From assembly GCF_000712595.1 (NCBI RefSeq), contig NZ_JOTN01000005.1, forward strand, positions 1-64,000: a stretch of DNA of 64,000 nt, read 5' to 3'. This document shows, one piece after another, positions 59,753 through 64,000 of this stretch (position 1 is the stretch's first letter; each line of letters begins with the position of its first letter). This stretch comes from Bacillus manliponensis. Lineage in GTDB: Bacteria; Bacillota; Bacilli; Bacillales; Bacillaceae_G. The notes beneath the pieces were generated by a model. The model was not told the DNA's origin, searched no databases, and worked only from the letters and a program-made list of their open reading frames with translations. A program made the translations under genes and the position numbers.

Positions 59753-60851
59753 AAGAAGAGGGAGAAATAAATGGTAAGGTAATATCGAAAGTTGTTCCTT
59801 CCTCTAAACGGCTTGTTATACGAATATTTCCACCATGAGCGGTAATGATTTTTTTGGCAATCGTCATTCCTAACCCAGTGCCTTCACTTGAAACATTTGT
59901 TGTTGTCCCCCGGTAATATTGCTTAAAAAGGTTACGTAAAGTAATGTCATCCATTCCAACACCGTTATCTTTAATTACGATATGTATATTTTCACCTACA
60001 AAAAGAGAGGTTGTAATATCCGTTCCAATTGGATTATGCAATAGACAGTTGGTTAATATATTTTGCAACGCGCGTTGTAGTAGTTTCGCATCGATTGCGA
60101 GCATTATATTTGTCTCCGGTGCTGAAAAATGAAAATGATGCTGCGAGGCACGTGGATCATTTGTTATATGTGCGACCACACGTCTCATAAATTCAATCAT
60201 ATCTATTTCTTCTTTTGAAAGTGGAACCTCACTATTGGTAAGGCGGAATGTAATATTTAAATCATCAATTAAACTCTCCATATGAATTCCTTTTTCATTT
60301 ATTTCGTGAAGAAACGTTCGTTTTTCTTCTTCACTCCAGTCATGTTCAGTTGATAGTAGTAAAGCTGAATAACCAGTAACATAAGTGAGTGGTGTTTTTA
60401 AGTCATGCGAAATGCCTGCCAGCCATTGTTGTTTCATGTCGTCGAGACGCTTTCTTTCCATTTCGCTTTCTTTTAGTTTAGTAGTTAAGTTACTAAGATT
60501 TATAATTACATCTTCATAAAGACGATATGGACCTTTTAGCTTCGCCGAGTTCTTTTTATAAATAAGCCTGATGTTTTCTGGGGGAGTATAATCGCCGTTT
60601 GCTAAATGATGAATCCATGAAATTATAAAAGATAAAGGTTTTCCAATATACCATCCGTATAGAAGACTACTACATATAAGAGTGCATAGGAAAATACACA
60701 GCACGAAAAAATCGTACATGTTATGTTTCTCTGTTATTCCAATAAGAGGGATGAAAAACTCAAGCATAATCATTAAAATTGCACCAACAAAGATTAAATA
60801 TAGAAAAAGACTAAAGATAAAATGAAGACCGAGCCGTATATGTATTTTCAT
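59751..60851 (-). CDS. Two-component sensor histidine kinase
   Basis: A 366-residue membrane kinase. Two helices (about residues 10-36 and 47-70) flank a short outside loop of about 10 residues, so it probably senses at the membrane (intramembrane-sensing type). A HAMP-like segment is at 70-90, and the phosphorylated His149 lies in LAGISHDLKTPLTYV. The ATP-binding N box (LLQRALQNILTNCLLHNP) and G box (GTGLGMTIAKKI) follow. It is 2 bases after its response regulator gene. Signal unknown. Confidence 0.9.
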   Translation of the reverse strand: MKIHIRLGLHFIFSLFLYLIFVGAILMIMLEFFIPLIGITEKHNMYDFFVLCIFLCTLICSSLLYGWYIGKPLSFIISWIHHLANGDYTPPENIRLIYKKNSAKLKGPYRLYEDVIINLSNLTTKLKESEMERKRLDDMKQQWLAGISHDLKTPLTYVTGYSALLLSTEHDWSEEEKRTFLHEINEKGIHMESLIDDLNITFRLTNSEVPLSKEEIDMIEFMRRVVAHITNDPRASQHHFHFSAPETNIMLAIDAKLLQRALQNILTNCLLHNPIGTDITTSLFVGENIHIVIKDNGVGMDDITLRNLFKQYYRGTTTNVSSEGTGLGMTIAKKIITAHGGNIRITSRLEEGTTFDITLPFISPSS

Positions 60852-60853
60852 AT

Positions 60854-61567
60854 TTATTGCCCCTTTGTAGGCGGAACAAACTTATAACCAATCCCTCGTA
60901 AGTTCACAAGAAAATTTGGCTGCTTCGGATTTTCCTCAATCTTTTTTCGTAATTTAGAAATATGCATAACAACTGTTTTTTCGTCACCGATAGATTCTGT
61001 TCCCCACACATGTTCATATAGCTGCTGTGTGGTGAAAATCCGGTTTGGACGTGTACATAAAAATGTAAGTAATTCTAGTTCTTTTGCTGTACAGTGAACT
61101 TGCTCTCCGTGAACAGTAAGTATACCTTCTTCACGGGAAACCGAAAAAGAGTGAAAATGTAAATTTGTTGCTTCAACTTGCTTTTCGGTATAAATCATCT
61201 GTTGTCTACGGAGCTGAACGTTAATTCGGGCAGCTACTTCAAGTGGGTTAAATGGTTTTGTAATATAGTCATCTCCGCCAATTCCAAGACCTGTTAGTTT
61301 ATCTAAATCACTTGAGCGAGCTGTCACAAATAAAATCGGTGCATTTGTATAATTTCGCATTTGTCGGCATAGCTCAAACCCTTCTATATCAGGAAGCATG
61401 ACATCGAGTACAATCACATTAAATGTATGTGATTGTACTGCTTTTAGCGCATCACTTCCATTTGTAGCAGTTGTAATATGGGTAAAGCCCTCCTTTTTTA
61501 ACGTAATGGTTAACATATCTAAAATCCCTTGTTCATCATCAACCAAAAGTATATGTTCTGTTCGCAT
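60854..61567 (-). CDS. OmpR-family response regulator
   Basis: A 237-residue regulator. The receiver domain has acidic residues LVDDEQ at the N-terminus, the phosphorylated Asp55 in VIVLDVMLPD and Lys in DDYITKPFNP. The C-terminal winged helix (LTFLCTRPNRIFTTQQLYEHVWG..VVMHISKLRKKIE) is OmpR type. The kinase follows immediately. Its AAGGTGGGG site lies before the start. Confidence 0.92.
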   Translation of the reverse strand: MRTEHILLVDDEQGILDMLTITLKKEGFTHITTATNGSDALKAVQSHTFNVIVLDVMLPDIEGFELCRQMRNYTNAPILFVTARSSDLDKLTGLGIGGDDYITKPFNPLEVAARINVQLRRQQMIYTEKQVEATNLHFHSFSVSREEGILTVHGEQVHCTAKELELLTFLCTRPNRIFTTQQLYEHVWGTESIGDEKTVVMHISKLRKKIEENPKQPNFLVNLRGIGYKFVPPTKGQ

Positions 61568-61593
61568 CGTACCCCACCTTAATTAACATGAAG

Positions 61594-61632
61594 AAAAAGA
61601 TGTTACCGCATGAGCGATAAACATCTTTTTAA
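61594..61632. terminator. Hairpin upstream of the response regulator
   Basis: AAAAAGATGTT pairs with AACATCTTTTT around a 15-base loop. On the minus strand it follows the small gene at 61641 and could be its terminator. Confidence 0.6.
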
Positions 61633-61640
61633 AAATTTTA

Positions 61641-61724
61641 CTATGAAACTTTATTTTTCTTCCCGACTTGCCATGCCCAAAATAGAATAGAACCTGTAAT
61701 GATAATTGCTGTCATAATTCCCAT
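61641..61724 (-). CDS. Membrane mini-protein, 27 residues
   Basis: MGIMTAIIITGSILFWAWQVGKKNKVS is a single hydrophobic helix followed by a basic tail, the plan of small membrane regulators such as those of terminal oxidases. A GGTG site lies 6 bases before the ATG, and the hairpin behind it would end its transcript. No family recognised. It is too short to be sure. Confidence 0.4.
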   Translation of the reverse strand: MGIMTAIIITGSILFWAWQVGKKNKVS

Positions 61725-61870
61725 TGTGTGCACCGTCCCTCATTAAATTGTTAATTGTATTTTATCATAAAAATTAAATTTACTGTATATAATGAATTTT
61801 CTTTGTTGTAGAGTAAGGAAAATAGTATGATGGATTTGTTAAAATATATCGAATTATAAAGAGGTTTAAG

Positions 61871-62569
61871 ATGAAAAAACAATCTATACTCATAGTAGAC
61901 GATGATCAAGATATTGTGCAGTTTATTAAATTACATTTGACGCAAGAAGGATATGAAGTTTTTACAGCATACGATGGAGTAGAGGCGCTTGAAATAATGG
62001 ATATTGAACATGTTCAACTAGTTATTCTTGATATTATGATGCCTGTTATTGATGGATTTGAAGTGTGCAGAAGAATAAGAGTGAAGTATAATATCCCAAT
62101 CATTTTACTAAGTGCAAAGTCAACTGATGTTGATAAAGTAATTGGATTAAGTACGGGTGCGGATGATTATATTGTAAAACCGTTTAGCACGATTGAATTA
62201 GTAGCGCGAGTGAAGTCGCAGATTAGGAGATACATATATTTAAATGAGAGCAAAGAGGTGCCACTTCGTAATGTGATAAGAGTGCAGGGATTAGAAATAG
62301 ATGAAGAATCTAGAATTGTTACGTTATATGGAAATGAAGTGAAGTTAACAAAAACAGAGTATGACATATTGTATATAATGGCCAAGAATTGTAATCGTGT
62401 ATTTACACTCGAAGAAATTTTTGAGAGTGTATGGAAGGAAGAAGCATATGAAAGCAATAACACAGTAATGGTTCATTTAGCTCGTTTACGTAAGAAAATT
62501 GAAAGTAATTCACATGGTGAAAAGATTATTCAAAATGTATGGGGAGTTGGATACAAAATTGAAGGGTAA
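61871..62569 (+). CDS. OmpR-family response regulator (VanR-like)
   Basis: A 232-residue regulator. Acidic ILIVDDDQD, Asp54 in VILDIMMPV and Lys in DYIVKPFSTI form the receiver site. The C-terminal winged helix (ILYIMAKNCNRVFTLEEIFESVW..VHLARLRKKIE) is OmpR type. The kinase starts 4 bases after the stop. Together they look like VanRS/YycFG-type envelope sensors. Their downstream gene may be a peptidoglycan enzyme. Confidence 0.9.
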   Translation: MKKQSILIVDDDQDIVQFIKLHLTQEGYEVFTAYDGVEALEIMDIEHVQLVILDIMMPVIDGFEVCRRIRVKYNIPIILLSAKSTDVDKVIGLSTGADDYIVKPFSTIELVARVKSQIRRYIYLNESKEVPLRNVIRVQGLEIDEESRIVTLYGNEVKLTKTEYDILYIMAKNCNRVFTLEEIFESVWKEEAYESNNTVMVHLARLRKKIESNSHGEKIIQNVWGVGYKIEG

Positions 62570-62573
62570 ATTT

Positions 62574-63611
62574 TTGAGTGGGATTCGCTTAAAGTTTTTT
62601 ATGAGCTTTATTGGAAGCATTGTATGTGCAACAGGCTGCATCATATTGTTTCAACATGTGTTTGTAAAGAAATTAGCTGACATCTCTCGGCTTGAAGAAG
62701 AGTATTCTTTTATATACTTTTCTATTTTCTTAGCCCTGACAATTCTCTTTTTTTACGTTTTCTCAAAAGGCATGATTACAAGATTGGAAGAAATACATAG
62801 AAGTGTAAAAGAAATAAGTAAAGGGCATTTAGACATACATATAAAAACTAGCAAGCAAGATGAGATTGGTGAATTCGCAAATGGCATTAACGAAATGGCA
62901 AGTAATTTGAAAGTGTTACTAGAAAAGGAAAAAAGAGCGTATACGATTAAAAATGAGATGATAAGTAACATTTCACATGATTTAAGGACACCGGTGACAT
63001 CGTTAATCGGCTATGTGGAGCTAGCGGAGAAGCAAATAGAGGATAGTCAGCAATATGTGCCAATTTTAAAAAGAAAAAGTTATGAATTAAAAGCACAAAT
63101 CGATGAACTATTGGAGTATTGTCATATTCATTATAAAGAAGAAGCGATACAGAAAGAAGTATTTCATGTGAAAGAATTGATAGAACAAGTGATGATTGAT
63201 TTTGTACCAAAGTTAGAAGAGGCTAATATGAGTTTTCATATACAGTGCCCAAAGTATATGAAAGTAGAAGTTGATATAAAGTTATTCGTTAGGCTTTTAC
63301 AAAATATTATAAGTAACAGTATTTCATATGGACAGCTTGGAAAAAAAGTAGAGGTAGATGTAAGAGAAAAAGAAAAGAATGTAATAATACAGATTATCAA
63401 TTATGGGCCACCAATTGAAGAGAAAGATATTCCCTACATTTTTGAAAGGTTTTATCGTGCGGAAAAATCAAGAAATACCTATACAGGTGGAAAAGGGATG
63501 GGGCTTGCGATTGCAAAGAGTATTGTACATATTCATAACGGTAACTTAACGGTAAGTAGTAATGAGAAAAAAACAATCTTTACGATAAGTTTACCAAGAG
63601 GAAAATCGTAA
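62574..63611 (+). CDS. Two-component sensor histidine kinase
   Basis: A 345-residue kinase. One N-terminal helix (about residues 8-29), a short outside segment, a second helix (45-65), a HAMP domain (RLEEIHRSVKEISKGHLDIHIK), and His135 in MISNISHDLRTPVTSLIGY. N box LLQNIISNSISY and G box GKGMGLAIAKSI follow. TTG 62574 is chosen because GAAGGG lies 7 bases before it. The upstream frame runs on without a site and would overlap the regulator. Confidence 0.88.
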   Translation: MSGIRLKFFMSFIGSIVCATGCIILFQHVFVKKLADISRLEEEYSFIYFSIFLALTILFFYVFSKGMITRLEEIHRSVKEISKGHLDIHIKTSKQDEIGEFANGINEMASNLKVLLEKEKRAYTIKNEMISNISHDLRTPVTSLIGYVELAEKQIEDSQQYVPILKRKSYELKAQIDELLEYCHIHYKEEAIQKEVFHVKELIEQVMIDFVPKLEEANMSFHIQCPKYMKVEVDIKLFVRLLQNIISNSISYGQLGKKVEVDVREKEKNVIIQIINYGPPIEEKDIPYIFERFYRAEKSRNTYTGGKGMGLAIAKSIVHIHNGNLTVSSNEKKTIFTISLPRGKS

Positions 63612-63682
63612 GAAAGTCGTAAGTATTTCTTTCTTTTATCGTAACTTCTATTTTGTAATCTAGTTACAGGAGGAGGGATACG

Positions 63683-64000
63683 ATGTTTCAAAGAATAATA
63701 CTAACATTGTTAATTGTATTTATCATATTTAGCTGGGGAACGGTTTTTATCATCAGCGGTGTTCCTGCTGTGGTAGCTTGGTGGAGTATTCAAGCGTGTA
63801 GTATAGTTGGGATTGTTATATTAATTATTTCGTTTATTTTGATCATAGCGAAGAAGATTAAACAAATAAAGGTACATAGAAATACAACTCTTATTTTTAT
63901 TACTTCCATTTTCGTTGCCTGGCCATTCTCTTGGTTTGTTGGTATATCACAAATGGCCTATCCAGTAGATGTTCATTCGGTTACCCCCGTAGCAACTATT
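63683..64000 (+). CDS. Membrane protein cut by window end, possibly a cell-wall peptidase
   Basis: The open frame MFQRIILTLLIVFIIFSWGTVFIISG.. has three hydrophobic helices in 106 residues and ends in MAYPVDVHSVTPVATI at the window edge. A strong AGGAGGAGGG precedes the ATG. I recall similar B. cereus group proteins being M23-type peptidases with such N-terminal helices, but the catalytic part is outside the window. It directly follows the VanRS-like pair, which would fit cell-wall control. Confidence 0.6.
   Translation, partial: MFQRIILTLLIVFIIFSWGTVFIISGVPAVVAWWSIQACSIVGIVILIISFILIIAKKIKQIKVHRNTTLIFITSIFVAWPFSWFVGISQMAYPVDVHSVTPVATI

Noticed and set aside
1-64000. CRISPR array
   Set aside because: No array of regularly spaced short repeats is seen. 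The tandem 18-bp units at 12180-12235 are coding repeats in a remnant.
1-64000. tRNA or rRNA genes and complete insertion sequences
   Set aside because: No cloverleaf with TTCRANYC, no rRNA motifs and no transposase frame was found. bcr1 elements encode no protein.

Overview
The window looks like chromosomal DNA of a Bacillus cereus group bacterium. The DNA is AT-rich, with strong AGGAGG-type ribosome binding sites and TTG/GTG starts. It holds seven copies of a roughly 150-158 bp repeat that I recognise as bcr1-like (typical of this group), two T-box leaders, and many proteins that read as familiar B. cereus group families (recognised from memory, no search run). No rRNA, tRNA, CRISPR array or intact transposase is visible.

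Layout. 1-5.3 kb: 3' part of the copper ATPase copA, a secreted M28 aminopeptidase, then a decayed zone with truncated carbon-nitrogen hydrolase and dihydrofolate reductase genes around a small kinase and a phosphoesterase. 5.3-9.5 kb: two isochorismatase-like hydrolases, a broken MFS transporter, a VOC protein and a YxeA lipoprotein. 9.6-11.5 kb: an ArsR regulator and aldehyde dehydrogenase sharing a palindromic operator. 11.5-12.4 kb: an orphan colicin-type immunity gene behind the remnant of an LXG-type toxin. 12.4-14.8 kb: an arsenic operon (arsR, arsI-like, acr3, arsC) with three matching operators. 15-25 kb: small and broken genes, an ornithine cyclodeaminase with its transporter, a sigma/anti-sigma deletion fusion, a methyltransferase, a DinB protein and a 927-residue TPR-GTPase. 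25-31 kb: MFS transporter, BdbC/BdbD thiol oxidoreductases, and a cadmium-type ATPase whose Cys-rich N-terminus is frameshifted, with its CmtR-like repressor. 31-37 kb: DUF2975/XRE pair, MFS transporter, TetR plus a YhgE-like permease, and an alpha/beta hydrolase with a leader peptide. 37-44 kb: hflX with an elaborate attenuator leader, an Fsr-like transporter, cysK, and an NSS transporter behind a T-box whose antiterminator/terminator module is present three times. 44-51 kb: GNAT, a CD3324-family gene with a structured leader, a FusB-like EF-G-binding protein, PadR and a HAAS membrane protein, msrA, T-box-controlled ilvA, and a CapA-like protein. 52-64 kb: DUF554, a lipase-like hydrolase, an ABC transporter with a DUF4097 lipoprotein, a divergent MFS/TetR pair, two two-component systems and a membrane protein cut by the window edge.

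Themes. The most interesting thread is post-transcriptional control of genes linked to ribosome-targeting drugs. hflX and an alpha/beta hydrolase each follow a tiny leader peptide containing Arg-Leu-Arg, the macrolide-arrest type motif. A third leader peptide lies in a structured 5' region that can sequester the ribosome binding site of a CD3324-family gene just ahead of the FusB-like gene. A second thread is metal and metalloid defence (copper, arsenic including organoarsenicals, cadmium), with recognisable operators. A third is genome decay: at least eight truncated or frameshifted genes, several next to bcr1 copies, which repeatedly sit in the TTTAT of terminator T-tracts.
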